Of a stretch of DNA of 64,000 nucleotides, positions 33,916-42,394 are shown piece after piece (the stretch's first letter is position 1; the number at the start of each line of letters is the position of its first letter). The notes below the pieces were generated by a model, which was not told where the DNA came from, searched no databases, and saw only the letters and a list, made by a program, of their open reading frames with translations. Location of the stretch: NCBI RefSeq assembly GCF_012935715.1, contig NZ_CP052860.1, positions 5,704,001-5,768,000 of the forward strand. The letters run 5' to 3'. This DNA is from Pseudomonas sp. ADAK13. Lineage in GTDB: Bacteria > Pseudomonadota > Gammaproteobacteria > Pseudomonadales > Pseudomonadaceae. The position numbers were made by a program, and so were the translations under genes.

Positions 33916-35676
33916 ATGTGGCTTTTGGTTCTCGCGTACCTGGGCGGCGTGCTGACAATTGTCAGCCCCTGCATCCTGCCGGTTCTGCCTTTTGTCTTCG
34001 CTCGCACCGGGCAGCCGTTTTTGCGCAGTGGCTTGCCGCTGTTGCTGGGGATGGCGATGACCTTCGCCCTGGTCGCGTCGCTCGCGGCGGTGGGCGGCGG
34101 TTGGGTGGTGCAAGTCAATCAGTACGGTCGCTGGCTCGCGTTGCTGTTTGTTGCGCTATTCGGGCTGACGCTGCTGTTGCCCAGCCTGTCCGAGCGCCTG
34201 ACCCGGCCACTGGTGGCCGCGGGCAGTCGCCTGTCGGAAGCCGCCGGGGCCGATTCGCGGCCGCGTCCCGGCGCATCGTTCCTGATCGGCGTGGCCACCG
34301 GGCTGCTGTGGGCGCCGTGCGCCGGGCCCATCCTGGGGCTGGTGCTGACGGGCGCCGCCCTGCAGGGCGCCAGTATCGGCACTACCTTGCTCTTGCTGGC
34401 CTACGCGGCAGGGGCCGCCACCTCCCTGGCCTTGGCGCTGCTGGTCGGCGGTAAAGTCTTTGGCTTCATGAAGCGCTCGCTCGGCGCCGGCGAATGGCTG
34501 CGTCGGGGGCTTGGCGCGCTGATGCTGGCGGGTGTGGCGGCGATTGCCCTGGGCCTGGACACCGGGATCCTCGCACGCTTGTCGACGGCCTCCACCGGCG
34601 GCCTGGAACAAAGCCTGGTGGAAAAACTCAGCGCCAAGCCTGAACAGAAGAGCGGGGCGATGATGGCCGGTGGCGCGATGATGATGTCGGCCAACCACAG
34701 CGACACGCTGCCGGTGGAAGGCCAGTTGCCGCCGCTGGACGGCGCCGTGCAATGGCTCAACTCCGAGCCGCTGACCGCCGAGGCGTTGAAAGGCAAGGTG
34801 GTGCTGGTGGATTTCTGGACCTACTCCTGCATCAACTGCCTGCGCACCTTGCCGTACGTGAAAGCCTGGGCCGAGAAGTACCGTGACCAGGGCCTGGTGG
34901 TGATCGGTGTGCACGCCCCGGAATTTGCCTTTGAGCGCGACGTCAACAACGTCACCAAGGCCATGAAGGACCTGGGCATTACCTACCCGGTGGCGATCGA
35001 CAACAACTACAAAATCTGGCGCGCGTTCAACAACCAGTACTGGCCGGCGCATTACTTTGCCGACGCCAAGGGCCAGATCCGCTACCACCATTTTGGCGAG
35101 GGTGATTACGCCGAGTCCGAGCGGGTTATCCAGCAACTGCTGCGTGAAGCGGGCGCCACCCAGGTGGCAGGCGGTTTGATCGAAGCCGACGCCAAGGGCA
35201 TCCAGGCCGCACCGGACATGAACGAAGTGCAATCGCCGGAAACCTACCTGGGCTTCCAGCGTGCCGAGAACTTCGTGTCCACCGGCACCTTGGCCACTGA
35301 TAAGGTCGCCAACTACCCGGCAGCCGGCAATCTCGCGCTGAACAACTGGACCCTGGAAGGCCAGTGGAACGTCGGTGGGCAGCAAGCCACCCTCGCGGCG
35401 GCCAACGGCAAGATCGTCTACCGCTTCCACGCCCGTGACTTGCACCTGGTGCTGGGCCCTGGCGCCGACGGCAAGCCGGTGCGCTTCAAGGTCACCGTCG
35501 ACGGCCAGGCGCCGGGTGATGCCCACGGCACCGACGTCGCGCCGGATGGCAGTGGCACCGTGACCGAACAACGCTTGTACCAGTTGGTGCGCCAGCCTGG
35601 CGCAGTCAAGGATCGGACCTTCACCATCGAGTTTCTAGACCCGCAAGTGTCGGCCTACGCCTTCACCTTCGGCTAA
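33916..35676 (+). CDS. DipZ-like CcdA/thioredoxin fusion protein
   Basis: A 586-residue membrane protein thought to carry electrons across the inner membrane. Residues 1-220 form a CcdA/DsbD-type domain with paired membrane cysteines (SPCILPVLP and WAPCAGPILG). A thioredoxin-like domain follows with active site Cys305-Ile-Asn-Cys308. The C-terminal part (about 420-586) is a beta-sandwich as in DipZ. The ATG at 33916 with AAGGGA upstream begins MWLLVLAYLGG; earlier in-frame codons lie within msrB. Position between msrB and msrA strongly suggests that it keeps both reductases reduced. Confidence 0.92.
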   Translation: MWLLVLAYLGGVLTIVSPCILPVLPFVFARTGQPFLRSGLPLLLGMAMTFALVASLAAVGGGWVVQVNQYGRWLALLFVALFGLTLLLPSLSERLTRPLVAAGSRLSEAAGADSRPRPGASFLIGVATGLLWAPCAGPILGLVLTGAALQGASIGTTLLLLAYAAGAATSLALALLVGGKVFGFMKRSLGAGEWLRRGLGALMLAGVAAIALGLDTGILARLSTASTGGLEQSLVEKLSAKPEQKSGAMMAGGAMMMSANHSDTLPVEGQLPPLDGAVQWLNSEPLTAEALKGKVVLVDFWTYSCINCLRTLPYVKAWAEKYRDQGLVVIGVHAPEFAFERDVNNVTKAMKDLGITYPVAIDNNYKIWRAFNNQYWPAHYFADAKGQIRYHHFGEGDYAESERVIQQLLREAGATQVAGGLIEADAKGIQAAPDMNEVQSPETYLGFQRAENFVSTGTLATDKVANYPAAGNLALNNWTLEGQWNVGGQQATLAAANGKIVYRFHARDLHLVLGPGADGKPVRFKVTVDGQAPGDAHGTDVAPDGSGTVTEQRLYQLVRQPGAVKDRTFTIEFLDPQVSAYAFTFG

Positions 35677-35713
35677 CCCGGCGACGTAACGCTTGAACTG
35701 AAAACCCAATCAA

Positions 35714-35786
35714 TGTGGGAGCTGGCTTGCCTGCGATAGCGATGTTGAATTCACCACCGCCATCGCAGGCAAGCCAGCTCCTACAG
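35714..35786. repeat. Paired inverted REP elements (GGAGCTGGCTTGCCTGCGAT type)
   Basis: Inverted units beginning TGTGGGAGCTGGCTTGCC and ending GCAAGCCAGCTCCTACA lie between the dipZ-like gene and msrA. The same family forms the centre of the large palindrome at 52386-53218. Confidence 0.85.
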
Positions 35787-35823
35787 TTGACCGTGTTTAT
35801 TCTGATGTTTCGGAGTGAATGAG

Positions 35824-36519
35824 ATGAAACTGCTTAATTACTTACCGGCCCTCGCGTTTGCTGCTTTCGTCGGCCACGCCTCGGCGTTCTCTTTCGGCCC
35901 GTCCGACGACGCCGTGGCCATCGCGCCGCCGGCCATGGACCTGCCGGCAAACGGTAGCAACCTGCAAACCGCGGTGTTCGCCGGCGGCTGCTTCTGGGGC
36001 GTGCAGGGCGTGTTCCAACACGTGCAAGGGGTGAAAAACGCGGTCTCCGGCTATGACGGCGGCGCGGCCAGCACCGCCCAGTACGAAAGTGTCAGCGGCG
36101 GCGATACCGGCCACGCCGAATCCGTCTCCGTGACCTACGACCCGAGCAAGGTCAGCTACGGCAAGCTGCTGCAGATCTACTTCTCGGTGGCCCATAACCC
36201 CACGGAACTCAATCGCCAGGGGCCGGACAGCGGCACCCAGTACCGCTCGGCGATCTTTGCCCAGAATGCCGAACAGCAAAAAGTCGCCCAGGCCTATATC
36301 GACCAGCTCGACGCTGCCAAATCCTTCGACAAGCCGATCGTGACCAGGATCGAAATGGGCAAGGCGTTCTACCCGGCGGAGTCCTACCACCAGGACTTCC
36401 TGACGGAAAACCCGTCCTACCCGTACATCGTGATCAACGATCTGCCCAAGGTGGCCCAGCTGAAAAAACTGTTCCCCGACCAATACCGGGCAGAACCGGT
36501 GCTGGTGAAAAACCAGTAG
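35824..36519 (+). CDS. msrA: Exported methionine-(S)-sulfoxide reductase MsrA
   Basis: A 231-residue enzyme with a Sec-type signal peptide (LLNYLPALAFAAFVGHASA). The catalytic motif GGCFWG gives Cys56 as nucleophile, and the family segments YRSAIF and AEDYHQDF-like AESYHQDF are present. ATG at 35824 has GGAG upstream; a GTG three codons earlier is less likely. With msrB and the dipZ-like gene it forms a periplasmic repair system covering both methionine sulfoxide isomers. Confidence 0.94.
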   Translation: MKLLNYLPALAFAAFVGHASAFSFGPSDDAVAIAPPAMDLPANGSNLQTAVFAGGCFWGVQGVFQHVQGVKNAVSGYDGGAASTAQYESVSGGDTGHAESVSVTYDPSKVSYGKLLQIYFSVAHNPTELNRQGPDSGTQYRSAIFAQNAEQQKVAQAYIDQLDAAKSFDKPIVTRIEMGKAFYPAESYHQDFLTENPSYPYIVINDLPKVAQLKKLFPDQYRAEPVLVKNQ

Positions 36520-36523
36520 GCTT

Positions 36524-36955
36524 TCAGCCCTTGGCTTTTGCCAGGTAGGGCGCCAGGCGCCGGCCCATTTCCTCACCCAGGGCTTGCAGCCCGCTCAAGG
36601 GGCGGATCATCACTTCAAACTCGATGATCTGCCCTTGCTCGTTAAAGCGAATCAGGTCGATGCCCTTGAGCTGCTTGTCACCCACCCGCGCGCTGAACTC
36701 CAGCACCACGCTTTGACCGTCGGCGGTGGCCAGCTCGCGGTGATAGGTGAAGTCTTCAAAGACGTTGAATACGGTGTTGAGGATCATCGACACCACCGGC
36801 GCCCCCGGGTAGGGCGTGTGGGCCATGGGCGAGCGGAAGACCGCGTCGGGGGCCAGCAATTCGGGGAGGGCTTTCAAATCACCGGCAGCCAGCATGGCGT
36901 GCCAGCGCTTGAGGCTGTGGGCGGCCTGGGGCGATAGGTTCAGTTGTTCGGACAT
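36524..36955 (-). CDS. NTF2/SnoaL-like protein
   Basis: A 143-residue single-domain protein with the NTF2-like pattern: LKRWHAMLAAGDLKALPELLAPDAVFRSP near the N terminus and GKDIDLIRFNE-like KGIDLIRFNEQGQIIEFEVMIRPL near the C terminus. Members of this fold are isomerases, cyclases or binding proteins. The C-terminal MIRPLSGLQALGEEMGRRLAPYL resembles polyketide cyclase-like members. The role is unknown. ATG at 36955 is used; an in-frame GTG is three codons upstream. Confidence 0.8.
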   Translation of the reverse strand: MSEQLNLSPQAAHSLKRWHAMLAAGDLKALPELLAPDAVFRSPMAHTPYPGAPVVSMILNTVFNVFEDFTYHRELATADGQSVVLEFSARVGDKQLKGIDLIRFNEQGQIIEFEVMIRPLSGLQALGEEMGRRLAPYLAKAKG

Positions 36956-37083
36956 GTCGGGCACCTGTTCTTATGATTGGCGGGGCGTTGCACCCCACCA
37001 ACATAAGAGCGGCACCAAGGCCGATCAATGATCCAAATTGACAGTTATATGATTGAACCGCACACCACACCCGCCACGATCAA

Positions 37084-37197
37084 CGATCGTTCCCACGCTC
37101 TGCGTGGGAACGCCGCCCTGGACGCTCTGCGTCCGCTCTTGACGTCGTGACGCAGTGCGTCACCGGATGCATTCCCACGCGGAGCGTGGGAACGATC
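37084..37197. repeat. REP-like inverted repeat (GATCGTTCCCACGCTC type)
   Basis: GATCGTTCCCACGC at the left returns inverted at the right as GCGTGGGAACGATC. Nested CGTGGGAACG and GACGCTCTGCGTC palindromes lie between. This differs from the REP families elsewhere in the window. It lies downstream of the alpha-E gene. Confidence 0.8.
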
Positions 37198-37202
37198 AAT
37201 CA

Positions 37203-38153
37203 TCAGACCACTTCCAGGTACGAGCTATGAATCGCCCGCGCCAATTCGCGCACGGTGTCGATAAACTCTGTCAGCCGGCTGTGCAACCCGTCCTCCAGAA
37301 TCTCGTCAATCCCCGTATACCTCAGCCGCGCCTCAAACTCGGCCGCCAGGCGCTGGGCCGTGCGCCCATAACTCCCGGGCAAATCCGCCAGGATGTGGCT
37401 CAACTCCTCGATACACGCATGCAATGAGCGGGGCACATCACTGCGCAGCAGCAACAGCTCCGACACTGACCGCGCATTCAACGCATTCGGGTACAGCTCG
37501 GTGTACGCCTCAAACGACGACAACGCCCGCAGCAACGCGCTCCACTGGTAATACCCGCGTGCCGACAGGTCACTGACCTCTTCGGACTCTTCGCCAAACA
37601 TCTCATACCGCGCGTCCAGCAGCCTTAAGGTGTTATCCGCTCGCTCGACAAACGTGCCCAGCCGGATAAACCGATACGCGTCATTACGCATGATCGTCCC
37701 GGAAGTAGCCCCGCGAAACAGGTGCGAACGCTGCTTCACCCAGTCACAAAAGTGGCTGATGCCGTGGCGCGCCAACCCGCCGGCCGCAATGCTGCGCATC
37801 TCCAGCCAGGTGGCGTTGAGGTTTTCCCACATGTCGGCGGTGATCCGCCCGCGCACCGCGTGGGCATTCCCGCGAGCGGCCCGCAGGCAGTTGTAGATAC
37901 TGGCCGGGTTTTCCTCGTCGAGGGCAAAGAAGTGCAGCATGCGCTCAGCGTCCAGTTGCTGATGGCGCTCAAGGTAACTGTCCAGGGTGCCGCTGCTGAG
38001 CAACGACATGGCTAACTCATCCAGCCCGTCACTGCGCCCGGCCTGAGGCATCAGCGACAGCGAATAACTGACTTCCAGCATGCGCGCCAGGTTCTCGGCG
38101 CGCTCCAAGTAACGGGACATCCAATACAAATCTGCGGCGGTTCTACTCAGCAT
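37203..38153 (-). CDS. Alpha-E domain protein (DUF403)
   Basis: A 316-residue, mostly helical protein of the alpha-E family, recognised by the start LSRTAADLYWMSRYLERAENLARMLE. It begins two bases after the stop of the ATP-grasp gene and should be translationally coupled. The family regularly accompanies circularly permuted ATP-grasp ligases and a transglutaminase-like protease in gene sets proposed to make or process a small peptide. The transglutaminase gene is absent here. Biochemical function is not established. Confidence 0.9.
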   Translation of the reverse strand: MLSRTAADLYWMSRYLERAENLARMLEVSYSLSLMPQAGRSDGLDELAMSLLSSGTLDSYLERHQQLDAERMLHFFALDEENPASIYNCLRAARGNAHAVRGRITADMWENLNATWLEMRSIAAGGLARHGISHFCDWVKQRSHLFRGATSGTIMRNDAYRFIRLGTFVERADNTLRLLDARYEMFGEESEEVSDLSARGYYQWSALLRALSSFEAYTELYPNALNARSVSELLLLRSDVPRSLHACIEELSHILADLPGSYGRTAQRLAAEFEARLRYTGIDEILEDGLHSRLTEFIDTVRELARAIHSSYLEVV

Positions 38154-38155
38154 AC

Positions 38156-39565
38156 TCAGCCCTCCACCACCCAGGTGTCCTTGGTTCCGCCGCCTTGCGA
38201 CGAGTTGACGATCAATGAGCCTTCGCGCAGTGCCACGCGGGTCAAGCCACCGGGCACCAGGCGGGTTTCCTTGCCCGAAAGCACGAATGGCCGCAGGTCA
38301 ATATGCCGGGGCGCGATGCCGTTTTCGACAAAGGTCGGGCAGGTGGACAGGCTCAAGGTCGGTTGGGCGATGTAGGCGTGGGGGCGGGCCTTAATGCGTT
38401 GACGGAAGTCCTCGATCTCGGCGGCGCTGGAAGCGGGGCCCACCAGCATGCCGTAACCGCCGGAGCCCTGGGTTTCCTTGACCACCAGTTCCGGCAGGTG
38501 CGCGAGGACGTGGGACAACTCGTCCGGCTTGCGGCACTGGAAGGTCGGCACGTTTTGCAGGATCGGCTCTTCATCCAGGTAGAAACGGATCATCTCCGGC
38601 ACATACGGGTAGATCGACTTGTCGTCCGCCACGCCGGTGCCGATGGCGTTCGCCAGCACCACGTTGCCCGCACAATAGGCCGCCACCAGCCCCGGGACGC
38701 CGAGCATCGAGTCCGGGTTGAAAGCCTGCGGGTCGAGGAAGGCGTCGTCGATGCGACGGTAGATCACATCAACGGCCTTGGGGCCATCGGTGGTGCGCAT
38801 GAACACCTTGAGGTCGTGCACGAACAGGTCGGCGCCTTCCACCAGCTCCACGCCCATTTCCCGGGCCAGGAACGCATGTTCAAAAAACGCGCTGTTGAAG
38901 CGGCCCGGCGTCAGCACCACCACATTCGGGTTGTCGAGGCGGCTGGAGCTTTTCAGGGTCTTGAGCAACAGGTTGGGGTAGTGGTCCACCGGGGCGATGC
39001 GCTGCTTGGCGAATACCTCGGGGAACAGGCGCATCATCATCTTGCGGTCTTCGAGCATGTAGCTCACGCCGCTGGGGGTGCGCAGGTTGTCTTCGAGCAC
39101 GTAGTAAGTGCCGTCGCCATCGCGAACCAGGTCGACCCCGGAAATGTGCGAGTAGATATCGCGGTGCAGGTCCAGGCCGACCATGGCCTTCTGGTAACCC
39201 TCGTTACCCAGCACCTGATCGGCAGGGATGATTCCGGCCTTGATGATGCGTTGGTCGTGGTAGATGTCGGCAAGGAACATGTTCAATGCATTGACCCGCT
39301 GGATACAGCCGCGCTCGATGACGCTCCACTCACTGGCGGGGATGCTGCGGGGGATGATGTCGAAGGGGATCAGGCGCTCGGTGTCTTGCTCGTCGCCATA
39401 CAGGGTGAAGGTGATCCCGGCGCGGTGAAACAGCAGGTCGGCTTCACGGCGGCGCTGGGCCAGCAGTTCTGGCGGCGTATTGGCCAGCCAGCGGGAGAAT
39501 TCCTGATAGTGCGCACGGCAAACGCCTTGTGCGTCATTCATTTCATCAAAGAAAGATCGAGCCAT
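38156..39565 (-). CDS. Circularly permuted type 2 ATP-grasp protein
   Basis: A 469-residue member of the DUF404/DUF407 ATP-grasp family. It shows LLFHRAGITFTLYGDE, the GDGTYYVLEDNLRTPSGVSYMLEDR central motif and KETQGSGGYGMLVGP near the nucleotide site. Such enzymes are predicted to join a carboxylate to an amine using ATP. The ATG at 39565 starts MARSFFDEM, which fits the family; an upstream in-frame extension to 39628 was rejected. It is the first gene of a two-gene unit with the alpha-E gene. Confidence 0.9.
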   Translation of the reverse strand: MARSFFDEMNDAQGVCRAHYQEFSRWLANTPPELLAQRRREADLLFHRAGITFTLYGDEQDTERLIPFDIIPRSIPASEWSVIERGCIQRVNALNMFLADIYHDQRIIKAGIIPADQVLGNEGYQKAMVGLDLHRDIYSHISGVDLVRDGDGTYYVLEDNLRTPSGVSYMLEDRKMMMRLFPEVFAKQRIAPVDHYPNLLLKTLKSSSRLDNPNVVVLTPGRFNSAFFEHAFLAREMGVELVEGADLFVHDLKVFMRTTDGPKAVDVIYRRIDDAFLDPQAFNPDSMLGVPGLVAAYCAGNVVLANAIGTGVADDKSIYPYVPEMIRFYLDEEPILQNVPTFQCRKPDELSHVLAHLPELVVKETQGSGGYGMLVGPASSAAEIEDFRQRIKARPHAYIAQPTLSLSTCPTFVENGIAPRHIDLRPFVLSGKETRLVPGGLTRVALREGSLIVNSSQGGGTKDTWVVEG

Positions 39566-39986
39566 TCCAATTACCTTGTCAGTGCCGGGACTAACTGCGC
39601 TTTGGCACTGCCGCTTTAGAAAACGCATTTTTTTATGAGCCCGTGGCTGATGGTGCCAACAGGCCTGGTCCTTACTTTCTTTTGGGGTGGGCTCTGGGTC
39701 GGGGGGTAACGATTGCTCCTGTATTCAGGCGGGGCAGGTGAATGATTGAAGGAATAAAGCAATGCCTGTGCCATCCACCCGTAGCGACTCCCCTGTGGCG
39801 AGGGAGCTTGCTCCCGCTGGGGTGCGAAGCGCCCCCAGGAAGCAGGCCGGCTAAGCAGTCCAATGCGAGCAAGCGCCCTCGCCACATAGAGCACTCGATT
39901 GCCTCAAAACGGTGCATCGATTACTTGAACTTTGCACCAGCGCGGTTCTTCTAACGGGCTTCAAATACCTGCGTGGAGCACTGATC
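39566..39986. other. Divergent intergenic region with a REP pair
   Basis: These 421 bases contain no convincing coding region on either strand. They should include the promoters of the ATP-grasp unit (reading left) and of the membrane-protein gene at 39987 (reading right). A REP pair at 39794-39886 stands in the middle. The rest shows nothing I can name. Confidence 0.4.
39794..39886. repeat. Imperfect paired REP elements
   Basis: The left unit TGTGGCGAGGGAGCTTGC is intact. The right unit, ending GCGAGCAAGCGCCCTCGCCACA, is diverged. It is the same family as the pairs at 14099 and 21937. Confidence 0.8.
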
Positions 39987-40532
39987 GTGCCCAGAATCAT
40001 TTCCCCACAGAACCCTGAGTCGGCCGTGACCGACCACAGCGAACACTCCGCAAAGATGTTCGGTTCACCCAAGGACCGCCTCGACTTCTACCGGCGCGAG
40101 ATCCAGTACGAAACCAGCATCCTGGCTAACCGCACCGACGCCTACCTCACGGCGCAGTCGTTCCTGGTGATCGCCTTTGTGTCCGGCATGGGCAACCTCA
40201 ACCCGGAATGGGGCAAGCTGTTCACCCTGGTGGTGCCGGTGTTCCTGGCGATGCTGGGCATCCTCAGTTCCCTCAACGCCTGGCCGGGCATTCGGGCGGC
40301 CTACGACATCATTGACCACTGGCACTACAAGCAAAGCGAACTGCTGCGCAGTGAACCGGTGATGGGCCTGGCGTATGACGAGTCGCCGCTGTTCAGCGAG
40401 ACGGAGTCCTCCCACAAGGGCTATCGCAAGTCGCTGTTGTTCTCGATGCGTGCACCCTGGTTGTTCATGGTGTTCTGGGTGATCCTGGGGGCCTATGCGT
40501 TCTATATCCAGGTCGACAACCCGGGTTCCTAG
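39987..40532 (+). CDS. Membrane protein of unknown function, 181 aa
   Basis: Two or three hydrophobic segments can be seen: AQSFLVIAFVSGM and FTLVVPVFLAMLGILSSL in the middle and APWLFMVFWVILGAYAFYI near the C terminus. A charged N-terminal region (DRLDFYRREIQYETSILANRTDAYL) precedes them. The general layout recalls small RipA/SLATT-like membrane proteins, but I cannot assign it. The GTG at 39987 with GGAG upstream is chosen; an ATG 23 codons later is possible, and the frame is open upstream to 39912. The two acidic small genes follow on the same strand. Confidence 0.7.
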   Translation: MPRIISPQNPESAVTDHSEHSAKMFGSPKDRLDFYRREIQYETSILANRTDAYLTAQSFLVIAFVSGMGNLNPEWGKLFTLVVPVFLAMLGILSSLNAWPGIRAAYDIIDHWHYKQSELLRSEPVMGLAYDESPLFSETESSHKGYRKSLLFSMRAPWLFMVFWVILGAYAFYIQVDNPGS

Positions 40533-40616
40533 GGAATCGGAATGAACTTCCACCCGGCGTGCGGCGCCTTACGTTTACGCAGGGCACGTTTCCCCAAGAT
40601 CTGCGAAGAGGTGACC

Positions 40617-40835
40617 ATGAACGCAACCGATAAAGATGACCCGCAAGTCAGCGGCCGCAATGACCCCGCCATCGACGGCGGTGAGCCGGCACCGGGTACA
40701 GCGGCCGACGCGCCGAAAGACCCAACGCCTGACGCCGACCCCAAGGCGGCAGAAAACGACTACAGTCCAGACTTCAAGCCCGAGCGCGAGCCCAAGCCTG
40801 AAACCGATGCCGATATCGATACTCAAGGCGGTTAG
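40617..40835 (+). CDS. Small acidic disordered protein, 72 aa
   Basis: A 72-residue protein extremely rich in Asp, Glu, Pro and Ala, without a signal peptide, hydrophobic segment or Cys. It is almost certainly unstructured. ATG at 40617 follows GAAGAGGTGACC; the frame is open 25 codons upstream, but that part has a different, basic composition and is rejected. It is not a family I can name. Another acidic gene follows after 11 bases, so the pair is probably one unit. Confidence 0.6.
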   Translation: MNATDKDDPQVSGRNDPAIDGGEPAPGTAADAPKDPTPDADPKAAENDYSPDFKPEREPKPETDADIDTQGG

Positions 40836-40846
40836 AGGAGACGGTC

Positions 40847-40987
40847 ATGTCAGTTGAAATAGACGAAGACGATGAGCTCAATGACCCGGGCAATGAAGAC
40901 CCGGGCTCACTGATGGATGATGCCGAAGTTCCGCTTAACGACTTGGATGATGCCGCCGACGTCGGCAACACCGAAAACCAGGAATAA
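40847..40987 (+). CDS. Small acidic protein, 46 aa
   Basis: A 46-codon gene starting with ATG after a good ribosome site (GAGGAGACG). The product, beginning MSVEIDEDDELNDPGN, has a very high share of Asp and Glu and no basic residue at all. It lies 11 bases after the other acidic gene and ends six bases before the end of the convergent antiporter gene. It is supported by its ribosome site and its similar composition to its neighbour. Function is unknown. Confidence 0.6.
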   Translation: MSVEIDEDDELNDPGNEDPGSLMDDAEVPLNDLDDAADVGNTENQE

Positions 40988-40993
40988 CCTTCA

Positions 40994-42337
40994 TTATTGT
41001 GCCTGGGCGCGTCGTTCATACCACGCCAGCATCGGCTGTGTGCTGAGGCCATGAACGATGATGCTCAGGGCAATGACTGACAGTGTCAGGTTCACCGCAA
41101 CGGCGCTGCTGGTGCCCACCAACCCATGGTTGATGGCGTAGAACAGGTAGTAAATGCTGCCGATCCCGCGAATCCCGAACCAGCCCACCAGCCCGCGCTG
41201 ATTGCGATCCAGCAGGCTGCCCCAGGGCACCGACAACACGCTGAGCGGGCGAATCACGCAAAACAGCAAACCGCCCACCGCCAGCGCCCGCCAGTCCCAG
41301 TGACTGACCAGCACCACGCCCAGCAGGGTCACCAGAAACACTTCCATCGAACGCTCCACCAGGCCGCCAAACGCGAGCATGTCGCCCATCATGACGCCGG
41401 CAGCGATCTGCGTGTCTTGCAACTGCCCGAGGTCACCGTGCAATGCGTGCTCCGGCTCCACTTCCATATGGCCCACTAACGGCTTTGCCAAATGTTCGGC
41501 AGGGGTTTGTGAGTTGCCGGTGGACTTGAACTCTGCCTGGCGCAGGCCGAGGCCGGCGGCAAATACCGACAGAAAGCCATAGCCGCCGATGGCCTCGGCC
41601 ACCACATAGGCCAGGGCGATCAGGGCCAGCGTCAGGTAGTCATTCGGGGAGAGGGTGCTGTCGGCATTGGTGATGCGCATCTTGAGGGTCAGCCGGCCGA
41701 TGCCCCGGGCCATCCAATAACCGGTCAACAAGCCGGCCGGCACCGCCCACAGCAGGTTTTTCAGGACCCACCCGCCAAGCCAGTCACCGTCGAACCCACC
41801 GTGCTGCATGAACATCAGCGCGAAGATCACAAACGGGAAGGCGGTGCCATCGTTCAAGCCGGCCTCGCCGGAGAGGCCGAAGCGCAGTGCGTCATAGTCC
41901 TGAGCGTTATTGACCTGCACCAGGCCCGCGAGCACCGGATCGGTGGGCGCGAGAATCGCCCCCACCAACAGCGAAACGCCCCACGACAACCCCAGCAGCC
42001 AATGCAGTACCAGGCACGTCCCGAGTATGGTCAGGAGCATGACCGGACCGGCCATGCCAAACGCAATGCGCCAGGTTCGATGCTTGAGGGGCAGGCGCAG
42101 CTTCAAGCCGCTGACAAACAGCGAAAACAGCACCGCGACCTCCGTCAGGTGTTCCATCCAGCGGGCGGAGTCCTTGATGTCCAAGTGCAGCAGGTCCGCG
42201 CCCAGCGGGCCAATACCCACGCCAAGCAACAGGCACACCGCCGAGGTGGTGACCGGCATCCAGCGCAGGTAGGAGGAGGTGAGGGCGAGGGTGAGCAACA
42301 CCGCGCCGAGTACGGCCATCCATAGAATAAAAGTCAT
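40994..42337 (-). CDS. Cation:proton antiporter (CPA1/NhaP family)
   Basis: A 447-residue inner-membrane protein with about 12-13 hydrophobic segments. The family signature is APTDPVLAGLVQV, and GLSGEAGLNDGTAFPFV contains the ND pair typical of CPA1 exchangers. It should exchange protons for sodium or potassium. The C terminus is short, without a regulatory cytoplasmic domain. It is a single gene, with a LysR gene on the same strand upstream. Confidence 0.92.
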   Translation of the reverse strand: MTFILWMAVLGAVLLTLALTSSYLRWMPVTTSAVCLLLGVGIGPLGADLLHLDIKDSARWMEHLTEVAVLFSLFVSGLKLRLPLKHRTWRIAFGMAGPVMLLTILGTCLVLHWLLGLSWGVSLLVGAILAPTDPVLAGLVQVNNAQDYDALRFGLSGEAGLNDGTAFPFVIFALMFMQHGGFDGDWLGGWVLKNLLWAVPAGLLTGYWMARGIGRLTLKMRITNADSTLSPNDYLTLALIALAYVVAEAIGGYGFLSVFAAGLGLRQAEFKSTGNSQTPAEHLAKPLVGHMEVEPEHALHGDLGQLQDTQIAAGVMMGDMLAFGGLVERSMEVFLVTLLGVVLVSHWDWRALAVGGLLFCVIRPLSVLSVPWGSLLDRNQRGLVGWFGIRGIGSIYYLFYAINHGLVGTSSAVAVNLTLSVIALSIIVHGLSTQPMLAWYERRAQAQ

Positions 42338-42394
42338 CGGGTGTGCACCGGGCCGTGGTCTGTCCAGGTTTGAGGACCACGGCCGGGCCCAGGT

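Noticed and set aside
38303-39619. Open frame of 438 codons on the plus strand
   Set aside because: Antisense to the ATP-grasp gene and composed mainly of Val, His, Gln and Gly without any domain.
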